Assembly: GCF_905220565.1 (NCBI RefSeq)
Contig: NC_059398.1
Location: 8,269,177 to 8,333,176, forward strand
Origin: Melitaea cinxia
Taxonomy: Eukaryota; Arthropoda; Insecta; Lepidoptera; Nymphalidae
Direction of reading: 5' to 3'
Length of the DNA: 64,000 nucleotides
The notes beneath the pieces were generated by a model. It ran no database searches, was not told the origin of the DNA, and saw nothing but the letters and a program-made list of their open reading frames with translations. Position 1 is the first letter of the stretch; each line of letters starts with the position of its first letter. Below, in pieces: positions 20,080-30,411 of the stretch. Made by a program: the position numbers and the translations under genes.

Positions 20080-23000
20080 CTTTTTAACTGAGGTAGGGCA
20101 CAGCAGGAATTTCCTGCTCAAAATATGGAGCAGCCCGACTGGGGTGGTACCTCGACCTTACAGAAAATCACAGCTAAATAACACTGTCTTCAAGCGGTGT
20201 TGTGTTCCTGTTGGTGAGTAAGGTGACCAGAGCTCCTCCCTCCCCCCCCCCCAAACATGATGGCAGCACAGACTACGCAAAGATTACCTCAGGAGGGTAT
20301 CGGTAGCAATAGCACCGGAGAATCCCTCTCTGGACTTCTGGGCTCAGGACCTGCACCTGATTCCAGAAGCCTAGGCAGCCCCGCGAATTCTGGGGGGGGC
20401 AAATCTGTGCTCAACACATTAACTGCCTGGGGTAAACGGAGCAGTCGGCAGAAGTCCCCTACCACTATGACTGTGGATTTCTGTAACATCAGAGGGCTTC
20501 ATACTAATCTTAACGCCGTCCACTACCACCTCCAGACGGCGAAGCCGGCCTTGCTCTTTTTGACAGAGACGCAGATATCCTCTCCAGCTGATACCTCTTA
20601 TCTCTCCTGTCCGGGGTACAAATTAGAATACTTTTTTGTACCGCGGGCTGGAGTTTGCGCGTACGTCAGAGAGGATGTGTGCTCTCGTCGCCTCGGCAGT
20701 CTTGAAGGTAGGGACCTCTCCATCCTTTGGTTGCGCGTAGACAGCGACGACCATCCCCGCGTCTATGCCTGCCTATATAGGTCCCACAGCGGTAACGACG
20801 AAACTGATCGACTCATGGAGCACATTCAAATGGCTACAGACACCGTGCTACAACAGATCCCATCTGCAGAGATCGTGATACTTGGTGATTTCAACGCCCA
20901 TCACACCGAGTGGCTCGGCTCGCTTACAACCGATCATGCGGGAAGATCTGTTTACGACTTTGCCTCAGCGTATGATCTGACACAATTAGTAGCATCACCA
21001 ACGCGTATCCCTGATGTGGAAGATCATACGCCTTCCCTGTTGGACCTTTTGCTGACGTCTCGCCCAGAAAATTATGTAGTTTCCGTGGATTCTCCACTTG
21101 GCTCGTCGGACCACTGTCTGGTCCGGAGTTCTGTGCCAGTTACACGCCCACGATGGCCCTGCTTTGCGGGCAGCCGACGCGTTTGGCACTATAAGTCAGC
21201 TGATTGGGATGGAATGCGGTCCTTCTTCGCATCCTACCCATGGGGGCGAATCTGCTTCTCGCTGGATGATCCAGACATCGTTGCTGATTCTGTCGCCGAA
21301 GTGGTTCTGCAAGCCATGGAACTTTTTATTCCGTGCTCTGCGGTGCCTATAGGCGGCAAATCCAAGCCCTGGTTTGGTCGACCATGCAAAATAGCTGCAC
21401 GCCATAAGCGGGAAAGCTACCGAGCTTGGGCTAATGCATCGATGTCCCAGGATGTACAGACCAGCGCATTAAAAAAGGAGTATAACTTTGCCTCCAGGTC
21501 CTTCAAAAGAGTCATCGCTGAGGCAAAAGCGGAGTACGTGGGCAGAATTGGGGAGAGATTGGTTCGACTTCCTTCGGGAACTCGTGCATTTTGGTCACTC
21601 GCCAAAGCTGTCCAAGGGAATTTTTGTAAGCCATCCCTACCATCATTGCACATGAGGGACGGCTCGTTGGCCCACACCGCGAAGGAAAAAGCCGATCTTT
21701 TAGGCTCTCTTTTTGCTTCCAACTCGACTTTGGATGATAGGGGAAAAATACCACCGACGATCCCTCGGTGTGATACTATAATGCCGGAAATAGTTTTCCA
21801 ACAGAGCTCCGTACGCAAAGCCCTTTTTTCGTTGGACGTCAATAAGTCGAGTGGGGCCGATGGCATCCCTCCGCTAGTGCTACGAACTTGTGCTCCTGAG
21901 TTGGCACCCGTCCTTACGCGTCTTTTCCGGCACTCTTATTCGTTAGGCGTTGTCCCACGTTCGTGGAAGATGGCCTTGGTGCATCCGATCCCTAAAAAAG
22001 GGGACCGCTCAGATCCGTCCAATTATAGACCAATTGCTATAACTTCCTTGTTTTCAAAGATTATGGAATCCATAATCAACTGCCAGCTCCGGCGGTATTT
22101 GGAGGATCACCAGCTGATTAGCGATCGCCAATATGGCTTTCAACGGAGTCGCTCGGCTGGTGATCTTCTAATATTCTTAACTCAGCGATGGGCGGAGGCA
22201 GTCGAGAGCAAGGGAGAAGCGCTGGCGGTCAGTTTGGACATAGCGAAGGCCTTTGATCGGGTGTGGCATAGGGCACTTCTAACAAAGCTACCATCCTATG
22301 GGCTTCCCGAGAAATTATGTAAATGGATCACCAGTTTTTTGGCAGACAGGAACATCAAGGTCGTTGTTGATGGTGCATGCTCGGACCTCAAGTCTGTCAA
22401 TGCTGGCGTTCCCCAAGGCTGTGTACTATCACCTACCTTGTTCCTTCTGCACATCAATGACCTGTTACAAACAAGTGGCATTCATTGTTATGCGGACGAC
22501 AGCACCGGGGACGCCTTATACACAGGCCGTCCTAATATTTCTCGGGAACGAGTCGATGAGTGTCGGAACAAACTTGTGTCTGAAATCGAGTCTCTTTTAG
22601 CCAAAGTCTCGCAATGGGGACGACATAATCTAGTCCAGTTTAACCCTAATAAGACACAAGTTTGCGCGTTTACCGCAAAAAAATCACCCTTCGTCGTTCC
22701 TCTTAAATTTGAAGGCACTCCCTTAACAGCCTCAGCCAGTATTGGGATACTTGGCGTCGACATATCGAGCAATGTGCAATTTCGTGGTCATCTGGAAGGA
22801 AAGGCTAAACTAGCCTCAAAGAAACTTAGTGTGCTCAGTAGGGCGAAGCAGTATTTCATGCCTTGCCACCGCCTACAATTATATAAGGCACAGATCCGGC
22901 CCCACATGGAATACTGCTCTCACCTATGAGCTGGAGCGCCCCAGTACCAGCTCCTTCCATTTGACCGTGTTCAACGCCGAGCGGCTCGAATCGTTGGCGA

Positions 23001-23449
23001 CAAGATTCTCTCCGATCGGCTCGATTCTTTGGCACTGCGTAGAGATGTCGGGTCACTCTGCATCTTCTACCGTATTTACCACGGGGAGTGTTCTGAGGAA
23101 TTGTTCGGACTTATGCCTGCAGCAGAATTCCACCACCGGACATCGCGTCGAAATTCAAAATTTCACCCACATCACCTCGATGTCTGGAAGTCTACGACAG
23201 CTCGATTCTTGCGCCATTTTCTGCCACGCACGACCCCTCTGTGGAACCAGCTGCCACCTACGGTATTTCCGAAACAATACGACCTAGGGACCTTCAAAAG
23301 AAGAGCATATTCCTTTTTGAAAGGCCGGCAACGCGCCTGCTAATATTTTATGTAACGGGTGTCTGTGGATGTTGTTTTTCACTTACCATCAGGTGAGACA
23401 ACTGTCCGTTTGCCCCCTCTTCTAAAAAAAAAAAAAAAAAAAAAAAAAA
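20080..23449 (+). mobile_element. Jockey-superfamily LINE, almost full length, poly(A)-tailed
   Basis: The 5'UTR starts about 20080-20088 (ACTGAGGTAGGGCACAGCAG). A single ORF begins at 20257 and ends at 23342 apart from one nonsense codon. The 3'UTR ends in a run of 26 A (23424-23449). The 5'UTR, last codons and 3'UTR are also found joined together in a 300-bp derivative at 32650-32950. Target-site duplications could not be resolved. Confidence 0.85.
20257..23342 (+). pseudogene. LINE ORF2 endonuclease/reverse transcriptase with one nonsense codon
   Basis: The frame opens at ATG 20257 and is open to a TGA at 22927-22929, then continues in the same frame to a TAA at 23341. The TGA sits where related proteins have W (SHL*AGAPQYQLLPFDRVQRR), so one TGG-to-TGA change interrupts about 1028 codons. 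Residues 1-70 are S/G-rich. The APE endonuclease starts at VDFCNIRGLHTNLN and has LTETQIS, LGDFNAHHTEW and a GSSDHCLV histidine block. The reverse transcriptase has NYRPIAITSLFSKIMESI, QYGFQRSRSAGDL, SLDIAKAFDRVWH, GVPQGCVLSPTLF and the catalytic CYADD. The tail ends TFKRRAYSFLKGRQRAC. No ORF1 is present; this lineage may have only one ORF, or ORF1 may be lost. Confidence 0.9.
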
Positions 23450-23528
23450 CTAAATTTCATACTCCTCCGTCCGCGCAATTTTCGTTAAAGGGGTACATAC
23501 ATTTTTGCTTCACGTATTAATATATAGA

Positions 23529-24021
23529 TATAAATATATGTAACATTTTTTTCATTAACTTAGTACAGTTTTTAACAATTATTTAAAATAAGCTGTAGCT
23601 ATAATAATCACCCTACTTGCTTTTGATTTATGTTAGTTGTAGTACCCATTGTTTTAACTTGTGATTAACTTGAATTGCGATAAATACTGTGATAATGTAT
23701 CTAACATTATTCGTGATATCAAAGAATATCATCGTTTCACGAAATTTCGTGTGACTTTTTTTTACTCTAATTTGAAATTATAAAGTAAAAATTTCCCATA
23801 ATATTTGAAAAAGGTGAGTTGAACATGGTGCTACTTTAATTAATCCATAAAAAGTCAAAAAAAAAACTATATCCACAATTTTTATATTTCTTGCGTTACC
23901 ACGGACCACGCAACCCACGTTTATGTTTAGTGCTCTACTTTTTTAATATCTATGACCTTTCGCGAGAAACAGGCGTACTTAAGCTATTAAATATTTAAAT
24001 AAATAAACGACTGACACTCAA
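23529..24021. other. AT-rich spacer, no gene seen
   Basis: No ORF of note and no recognised repeat. Confidence 0.4.
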
Positions 24022-24203
24022 CAGACCCCACTAGAATTTTTTCCTATGTCAGGGGTCTGGAAACGCACAATTACACAAGCATAAATGACCAGACAACGGC
24101 AAGCACTTGTAAAGCCCAAACAAATGTATGCCATGTGCGAGTATCAAACTCGCGACCGCCATCGCAACAGCCGCAATCCAATGCTGTGACCGTTACGCCA
24201 TCA
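24022..24203 (-). mobile_element. tRNA-derived SINE, GGCGCAACGG-head family
   Basis: On the minus strand the order is GGCGTAACGGTCACAGCATT (A box), a B-box-like GTTTGATACTCG, then a body with GGCCTTGTCATTTA-like and CCGTTGTCTGG motifs, ending near CAGACCCCTGACATAGG. It is a diverged copy of the full SINE at 58949-59162. Confidence 0.6.
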
Positions 24204-24786
24204 AATAAAATAGAGAATAATGAAGAAACTGTTCATTTAAAATAGAACTATTAGATCTCGAGATAACCACAAAACAAACAAAATGTTTTGTATAAACCAA
24301 TAATAAGTAATTGTTTCTTGTTTAAAACACTCAACACAGAAAACACGTCATTAAAATACCCCTACTTTTCCATATCAAACAATTATACTCGTATATGACT
24401 CACAAATCGATAATACGTTGACGCAAATTTGTTATTGTGTAAAAGCTAAGTGGTCATTATTAAAAAAGTTGAATTTTCATTTATACTGTACCTATTTTTT
24501 CCGTATATTGATCTAATTATAAAACCTCAAATTGTGAACAAAAGCCTTATAATCTGAAGTCGTTTTTAGTATTATGATTTATAAATAATAATACCTAAAA
24601 ATCTTTTATATTATCAGACAAATAATGGCATTAAATAAAGTTACTATTAAATAAATTTCTTGTTTGCATAAAAAATAAAATTTATTTTTTATTTTAACAT
24701 AATCGTAATGCAACATAACAATGATTAGCAACATTTAATTTCAACATTTTCAGTTATTTGTGTTAGCATGGAGAAAATAAATAATA
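24204..24786. other. AT-rich 3' flank of the secreted-protein gene
   Basis: No gene seen; it includes the presumed 3'UTR and poly(A) signal of the minus-strand gene at 24787. Confidence 0.5.
24681..24686 (-). promoter_or_regulatory. Candidate polyadenylation signal AATAAA
   Basis: TTTATT on plus is AATAAA on minus, about 100 bases after the stop codon of the minus-strand gene. The region has many A/T runs, so chance occurrence is possible. Confidence 0.4.
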
Positions 24787-26229
24787 TTATTGTTGTTCCA
24801 TTGATAAAGGAATAACTGTAAGATTATTCTTTACACTAAAACAAGGATTAATAGGGTCCCTTGAATCTCCTGCTTCTTGAGTACAATTAAACGAAGCATC
24901 GAATTTGTCTATATTTTCTGGAAAATCAGCAAGTTTTAAAGCAGTAGGCTGGCCTGAATTAAGTTTATCATCAGTAGGCAGTATGGTAGAATTATCTGTG
25001 ATCGTTGCGTTAATAATAATTGGTGTTTCTGTAACATTATTCTCTGCCGCCGACTTAAGTAGGATGGAGCACGGTATAGTTGTCACAAATTCTCTCCCCG
25101 CTTTCGTCACAACGGTTACAGTACATTTTGTATTATCTTCTTGTATATTCTCCATACTCACATTTTTCAAATCAGCATCTGGTGTAAATGATGTTGCGAT
25201 AGAACAAGGTATTGCAATTACTTCGGTAGTATTATCATTGTTTATAGAAAGGGTACAGTTAACTAAATCTGCTAAAATAGAATCTACTACAGGTGCTGTA
25301 CTATTTTCTGGAGCAACAGCAATCGGTTGACCTCGATTATCATAAATGACTGTGTGATGATGACGTCCAGTTGATCTAGCTAAATTCCACAATGCTAAAC
25401 CTGTTAATACAGTCCCAATCCCTGCACCAGCAATACCTACTCCAGTTAAAGCACTTCCTGTTCTGCTTACACTTCCAAAATTTTTAGCATTATTAGTATA
25501 ACCACCAAAATAACCTGGTGATTGAGGACTAAACGTTCCTCCATAGCCACCATAACCATGTCCATAATTTGTATACGGTGGAGGAGGTCCTTGGGGATGA
25601 TGGTAGAAATTATTCCCTGAACTTGAATATGGAGGTGGAGGTCCATGTGGAGGCTGGTTATTGTTGTTCATAGTATTCGTAGGATATGCATTGGGTCTAA
25701 TATTACTGGGTGAGTTTACTCCTTGGTAGGGAGATGGAGCGACGTTTGCGCCTGACAAACCTGTTCCTTGTGGGTACCCGACACCTGAAGCAGAATTTCC
25801 TGATAGGCCATTAGATCCTGGATAAGAGTGACTGGATTGACTATTTTGGACATTTTGTACAGATTGTTGTGAAGGTATGTTACTCCTTTGCATGGTTTCT
25901 TGTTGAGGTAATGATGATTTTTGCTGATTATTCCCAGAAAGGCCAGTATTACTTGAGGGATATGAATGACCTTGATTATTTGGTTTTGAATTTGATGACG
26001 TCTGAGTTTTTTGAGCTGATTTTTCTTGCCAACCGAATAAAGATGGTTTTGACGCTTGCTGTGAATGGCTTATAGATGTAGGCACGGGTGGAGGATTCGA
26101 ATGAGTTCTTCGGCCTACACTACGACTAGACCCCGAACTGCGACTACGAGACATGCTCCTTCTGGCGGCATTTATATCCATGATCATTATAAGAACCAAA
26201 AGGAATAAAAATAACGTCTTTTTCATCAT
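24787..26229 (-). CDS. Secreted/membrane-anchored low-complexity protein, single exon
   Basis: 480 residues starting at MMKKTLFLFLLVL. The frame also reaches a GTG two codons earlier, but the ATG at 26229 is the natural start. Residues 1-20 are a strong signal peptide ending INA. Residues 23-45 are R/S-rich (SRSRSSGSSRSVGRR). Residues 50-250 are low-complexity S/N/Q/P/G/Y with three GLSG motifs, two PPPPY motifs and GHGYGGYGGTF. Residues 259-284 form a Gly/Ala-rich hydrophobic segment (ALTGVGIAGAGIGTVLTGLA) that could span a membrane. The C-terminal 190 residues hold three Cys pairs, (N/K)C-x16-17-C twice and C-x13-C once; the first two end in IPCSI and look like duplicates. There are many N-x-S/T sites. 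The layout (basic N-end, G/Y-rich, Gly/Ala hydrophobic core, glycosylated C-part) recalls prion-family proteins, but I cannot claim homology. No paralog is in the window. It is likely a host gene. Confidence 0.8.
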   Translation of the reverse strand: MMKKTLFLFLLVLIMIMDINAARRSMSRSRSSGSSRSVGRRTHSNPPPVPTSISHSQQASKPSLFGWQEKSAQKTQTSSNSKPNNQGHSYPSSNTGLSGNNQQKSSLPQQETMQRSNIPSQQSVQNVQNSQSSHSYPGSNGLSGNSASGVGYPQGTGLSGANVAPSPYQGVNSPSNIRPNAYPTNTMNNNNQPPHGPPPPYSSSGNNFYHHPQGPPPPYTNYGHGYGGYGGTFSPQSPGYFGGYTNNAKNFGSVSRTGSALTGVGIAGAGIGTVLTGLALWNLARSTGRHHHTVIYDNRGQPIAVAPENSTAPVVDSILADLVNCTLSINNDNTTEVIAIPCSIATSFTPDADLKNVSMENIQEDNTKCTVTVVTKAGREFVTTIPCSILLKSAAENNVTETPIIINATITDNSTILPTDDKLNSGQPTALKLADFPENIDKFDASFNCTQEAGDSRDPINPCFSVKNNLTVIPLSMEQQ

Positions 26230-26286
26230 TTTCACACTTTTAAGATGTCACTGTTATTGGAAACGTAATGTACGTATTATAATAAA

Positions 26287-26293
26287 CTTTATA
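26287..26293 (-). promoter_or_regulatory. Candidate TATA box (TATAAAG)
   Basis: CTTTATA on plus reads TATAAAG on minus, 58-64 bases upstream of the ATG at 26229. That leaves room for a transcription start about 30 bases further down and a short 5'UTR. Confidence 0.4.
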
Positions 26294-27290
26294 AACGTGC
26301 GTTCAAAGCAATTGTTCAATAGAATATGTCTCTGGAACGTGATCGTTGGTCACCCACCCTATGTAACTTCATAATAAGTGTCATTATTGTGAGAGGGTCT
26401 ACCTTTGTATCGAAGCTACAATTTGACACGCGCAAACAATTCTTTTAGTGAATCAATAAAGTTACCTTGGTAGCACTAAAACCTGAAACAATTCATTACT
26501 TTAGACTAAAGCAAATTACAGAAGTAACACAGAACAACAGAAGGAAAAGTTTATAAGTATAAACTATATAAGTATAGTATAAAGATCTATACATATTAGT
26601 GGTCACACAGTGGTCGAAATTCGACCATAATTAAAAATTTAAATTTAAAAAAAAAACAAATAATAATGAAAATAATTTGTTTTTAAGAAATTTTAATATT
26701 TTACGTGAATATATTTTGTATTTTATACATTTGTAGTTTGATAAAAAATATTTGTTCTTTTATCGCTAGATCTCGTTAATAAATTAACATTGATAAGTAG
26801 GTATAACATATTACTTTTTTAATAAGTCAATAGGTAATAAAATTACTGCCTATTAATATAAGTATGCTTTAACAAAAAATAATCATAAAATGCAACTATT
26901 TTAAACGGTACAAGTTATTTGAAACAGTAATTTTATATTCACTCGTTATCAACGTTAACTGAACTATAACATCTGAAAAAAATATTCTGCAATCTGTTTC
27001 TATAGTAACTCTCCAACTTCGGCGGAAGTGTCATTTGCTCTTGTTACCGTAGTAAATGTTGAAGATAAATATAATAGTCCTTAAGTCAAAGGAATAAAGG
27101 TCAAAATTGAAAGTTGTTTACAGTATATCTGCGTATTCAATTTTAAAACAACTCTTCAAGATCAATTGATAAACTGTGCAGACTTAGACTTTGACATGTC
27201 AAGAAAATTTTTCGTGTATAAATTATTTATGTAATAATATATAATAAATAAATAATATATAAAATACACTAGCGGACATAGCAGCATATA
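26294..27290. other. Intergenic DNA with a Helitron 3' end
   Basis: At 26596 a Helitron family-4 3' end lies in reverse orientation (TTAGTGGTCACACAGTGGTC plus the GGTCGAA/TTCGACC hairpin); its body fades into AT-rich DNA by about 26700. The rest shows no gene. Confidence 0.5.
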
Positions 27291-27620
27291 CTAGCGGACC
27301 CGACAGACTTCGTTTTGTCAAAAAGATTTGGAATGTGGAAGTTTTTTGTTCCTACCTATTTTATAGTCGGCGCAAAAAATTCTCCTGAACAGAACCGTCA
27401 CCCTGATGATAGGGTGGTGTGTGAGGTGGTGTTGAGGGTGACCAAAGTATCTTCGCTTCCACGAACTTTAGCCACCCTTCTGTGACCCACTTAAAAACCC
27501 CGACTGGGATGTCTGCTAGAGGGCTTCAAACTAAGAGGCGAACTTAGGGTTCAAACCTGATTGGAAAATAATCTAAAGGGACAGTGGGAACCTAAAGGTG
27601 ACAAATATTTAAAAATTGTG
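27291..27620 (-). mobile_element. Helitron-like 3' end and body
   Basis: CTAGCGGACCCGACAGACTT with a GACAGACTTCG-TTTTGTC hairpin is a Helitron 3' end in reverse. A second CTAGCGGACATAG end lies 22 bases to the left (27269). The limit on the right is not defined. A GC-richer patch around 27370-27560 may be part of it. Confidence 0.45.
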
Positions 27621-27815
27621 TGCCTCAATGACATAACATAGAGTTAGACGGGTTATTAACCGACGTGATTGTATTTAAGAGTGGCGCGACGCGTCGTGCC
27701 CGATCGCGCCGATTTGGCCTGATCGTGACGTGATATTAACTTAATAATTAAAGATAATAAAACCCTTTTTAACGCGATTTTTGACAAATGTAATGACTTG
27801 AAAACTAATGCATTT

Positions 27816-27977
27816 TATGTCGCGTGCCGAAACTAAAACAAAAGAAATAATATCACGAAGCTTACCAAAATAAAAATCAGTACTAATGATCTATAGCTCT
27901 TACATTTTTTAACTATTCAATTTGGTCGGGTTCGCGATATTATCACTTTTGTTGAGTTTCGGAACGCGACATTAGAT
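27816..27977. repeat. Foldback (inverted repeat) segment
   Basis: ATGTCGCGTGCCGAAACTAA followed by AACAAAAGAAATAATATCACG is mirrored at 27934-27977 as GCGATATTATCACTTTTGTT and so on to CGCGACAT. The arms are about 40 bases at roughly 85% identity, with about 75 bases between. Confidence 0.6.
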
Positions 27978-28039
27978 CGTCCAACGCGAACACGCACACT
28001 GTTTTGATAGATATAATTGAATTTGAACTTTGTGCAGCG

Positions 28040-28336
28040 ATAATAGAGTTCAAATTGACTCTTTGACATTAGGAACACACCTACATTGCTTAGACAACAG
28101 TAAGTGCTTGTAATTTAATATGAACTTTATTGAAAAGTAGTAAAGTTCAAATTGACTCTACATTTTAGTGAGAAAACGTTTGTATGGAAAAAAGAAAAGG
28201 GCTGTATTTAGGGTTTTCCCGAAAACCATCCTTGGACTTCAACGAACATTTAAAAAAAAGAATTGGTAAAATTGGTCCAGGCGTTGTTGAGTTATGCGCT
28301 TACGAACATATTTTACGATTCATTTTTATATATAAG
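28040..28336 (-). mobile_element. Helitron family 1 relative, 3' end diverged
   Basis: The right edge CGATTCATTTTTATATATAA is the family-1 5' end in reverse. It shares AAGTTCAAATTGACT, ACCATCCTTG(G)ACTTCAA and GGTCCAGGCGTTGTTGAG-type blocks with 2086-2380. The CTAG hairpin end is not clear. Confidence 0.55.
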
Positions 28337-28661
28337 ATATAGTCTTTTAAAAATAAAAATAAGAATTTTACGCCTTTGTACACGCTAATAGGTATAAAAG
28401 AAATTTTATCCTTCGTTAAAAATTAAATATGCTACAAAATAATATTTCTGTTATGTTCTTTATTTTGTGATTTCACCACGACATGATATGAAAATAAGAT
28501 AGCATATCGAAACAATTATTTTATTTATCTTTAAACTCTGTTAAAGATAATTGATAAAGTAATTATTGAAGTTAATACTTAAGTTCTAAACAATACATCC
28601 ACGTACCTTTCTTCACAGTTCATTTAACAATCACACTACTTTGTGTTCGCTTTTACTAAAT

Positions 28662-28843
28662 ATGTTCCTGAGTGTATTAGTATTAGGTGTTATTTTTATC
28701 TCTTCTGCGCAATCGAAAGCAATTTATCCACAGAATGTAATAACGGTACCACCAAATTGTCCAATAGGACAAGAACTTATCAATGGCGAATGTAGAGACA
28801 TTTGGAAAGGTGGCTCTGTAACATCAGCGCCATCATTACAAAT
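28662..28843 (+). CDS. Secreted Cys-module protein, exon 1 of 3
   Basis: ATG 28662 opens MFLSVLVLGVIFISSAQSKA, a signal peptide probably cut after the SKA region. Module 1 follows: VITVPPNCPIGQELINGECR then DIWKGG. The exon ends TTACAAAT before GTAAGT (donor 28844), phase 2. The frame runs into a TAA two bases later if unspliced, so the donor is needed. A good 3' splice site (ACCTTTCTTCACAG) just upstream at about 28619 suggests a 5'UTR intron. Joined with exons 2 and 3 the protein is 161 residues. Each exon adds one copy of the same short module with two cysteines, (P)xxCPxGxxxxxGxCRxI. This points to a small extracellular protein, perhaps with one disulfide per module. I do not recognise the family name. 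Confidence 0.8.
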
Positions 28844-29701
28844 GTAAGTAATTGATGCAGTAATAATTCAGTCTTATTTATTTAAGTATTTAAGTTTTCT
28901 GTGATAATATGAACCTTTATACTTACGCATATTTAATATATTAATTTCAATTGAATAACATTTGTCTGTGTTATAAAGAAACCCCTTTATGTCTACATTA
29001 TTACATTTTCAAAATGCTAGAGTTTAGTATCGAAATTTAATCTGGAGGTAATAGCTACCTGTACTCAGGAACGATTATATTTAAAATCACTAATTTAAAT
29101 AACTATACTTGTTGTTACGGTAAAAGTATGACTAAACACTTTTCATTACACAAAAAGAAAAAAATATTAGAATTACTTACAAAAAAAAGTGAAAATGTGT
29201 AATTTGTGTTTTTAGGTAAATAAATTAATTTTAATATTTGCATCAATATCTGCAACACTAATTTTTGGTTCTACACATCGATGAATAAATATTATTCACT
29301 TGATTACATACCTACGTATAAGAGAATTGTTTCTGTTATACGTATCTTATGTTTTTCTTTTAAGAGGAAAGGGTACCGGCTCTTTCTCCATACAAACGTA
29401 GTCGACTGTTTTCTCCCTGGATAATGACACTAGATCAAATATTTTTGTGACATAGAACTCTTTGCTGCCATGACCATGCCCCTATGTTTTGATTTTTTTC
29501 ATATTCTTATTATCATAGGAATTAGGAGACTTCAAAAACTCGAAATTTTGCATAATTTTTTGTACATTTTCAGACACTCATTAAAAAAAATATATGCATA
29601 TTTTCAAAAAAATGAAAACATAGGGGCATAGCCGAAGTCTTCTTTTATTTTCTAAAATTAAATTTAAAAAAAAATTTTTGAATATCATATCAAAAATTGA
29701 C

Positions 29702-29773
29702 CGCTCCAGCGGGATTCGAACCCGCGTCTTCGACATACCGTGTCGACGCTCTAGCCAATTAAGCTATGGAACG
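29702..29773 (-). ncRNA. tRNA-like sequence, copy 1
   Basis: 72 bases fold as a tRNA cloverleaf on the minus strand: acceptor CGTTCCA/TGGAGCG, D arm GCTT..GAGC, anticodon stem TCGAC/GTCGA with loop ACGGTAT, T arm GCGGG/CCCGC with TTCGAAT. The A box TAGCTTAATTGG and B box GGTTCGAATCC are intact and a T5 follows. Position 33 is C instead of T, so it may not be a working tRNA. The formal anticodon would be GGT. It is the core of a repeated element bounded by TATCAAAA inverted repeats. Confidence 0.65.
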
Positions 29774-30012
29774 ATGTACCCGCTAGAGCGAAATTTTTGA
29801 TATGATGATTTTTATTTTCGGTTTAAGCAATCCGTGGCGCCGTCTATAGTGAGTTCTTTACAGAGACTCGTAACTATTCAAAGTTTCATATTACAATGAA
29901 AATCTTTGACAGGAGACGACACCATGCTATTTTTAATATGTACGATTTTTATTTTTGTGTTACCCACAATTAGGAATTCTAAACATTTTTGAATATCATA
30001 TCAAAAATTGAC

Positions 30013-30084
30013 CGCTCCAGCGGGATTCGAACCCGCGTCTTCGACATACCGTGTCGACGCTCTAGCCAATTAAGCTATGGAACG
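30013..30084 (-). ncRNA. tRNA-like sequence, copy 2
   Basis: Identical to copy 1 over the 72 bases as read by eye, in the same orientation, with the same flanking TATCAAAA ends. Confidence 0.65.
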
Positions 30085-30339
30085 ATATACCCGCTAGAGC
30101 GAAACTTTTGATATGATGATTTTTTTAATTATGAATTTTTTAATTGTGGGTAACACAAAAATAAAAATCGTACATATTAAAAATAGCATGGTGTCGTCTC
30201 CTGTCAAAGATTTTCATTGTAATATGAAACTTTGAATAGTTACGAGTCTCTGTAAAGAACTCACTATAGACGGCGCCACGGTTCGCTTAAACCGAAAGTA
30301 AAAATCATCATATCAAAAGTTTCGCTCTAGCGGGTATAT

Positions 30340-30411
30340 CGTTCCATAGCTTAATTGGCTAGAGCGTCGACACGGTATGTCGAAGACGCGGGTTCGAATC
30401 CCGCTGGAGCG
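30340..30411 (+). ncRNA. tRNA-like sequence, copy 3 (inverted)
   Basis: Same 72-base sequence as copies 1 and 2 on the opposite strand. A run of five T follows at 30416-30420, suitable as a Pol III terminator. Confidence 0.65.

Larger units (their letters stand above)
19869..23528 (-). mobile_element. Helitron, family 4, split by a Jockey-type LINE
   Basis: The plus-strand left edge CTAGTGGTCACCCAGTGGTC is followed by the GGTCGAA/TTCGACC hairpin, which is the Helitron 3' end in reverse. The first part runs to about 20078. Its continuation (TTTCATACTCC...CTTCACGTATTAATATATAGA) is found at 23450-23528, after a 3.4-kb LINE. A complete plus-strand copy at 38317-38583 shows the unbroken order. 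Confidence 0.75.

Noticed and set aside
22927..22929. Programmed readthrough of the TGA in the Jockey-type LINE
   Set aside because: The TGA replaces a conserved tryptophan codon inside a domain; an ordinary nonsense mutation is simpler.
29702..30411. Functional tRNA-Thr genes (formal anticodon GGT)
   Set aside because: Position 33 is C rather than T, and the sequences are the cores of a repeated, TIR-bounded element with nearly identical flanks. Kept as tRNA-like only.
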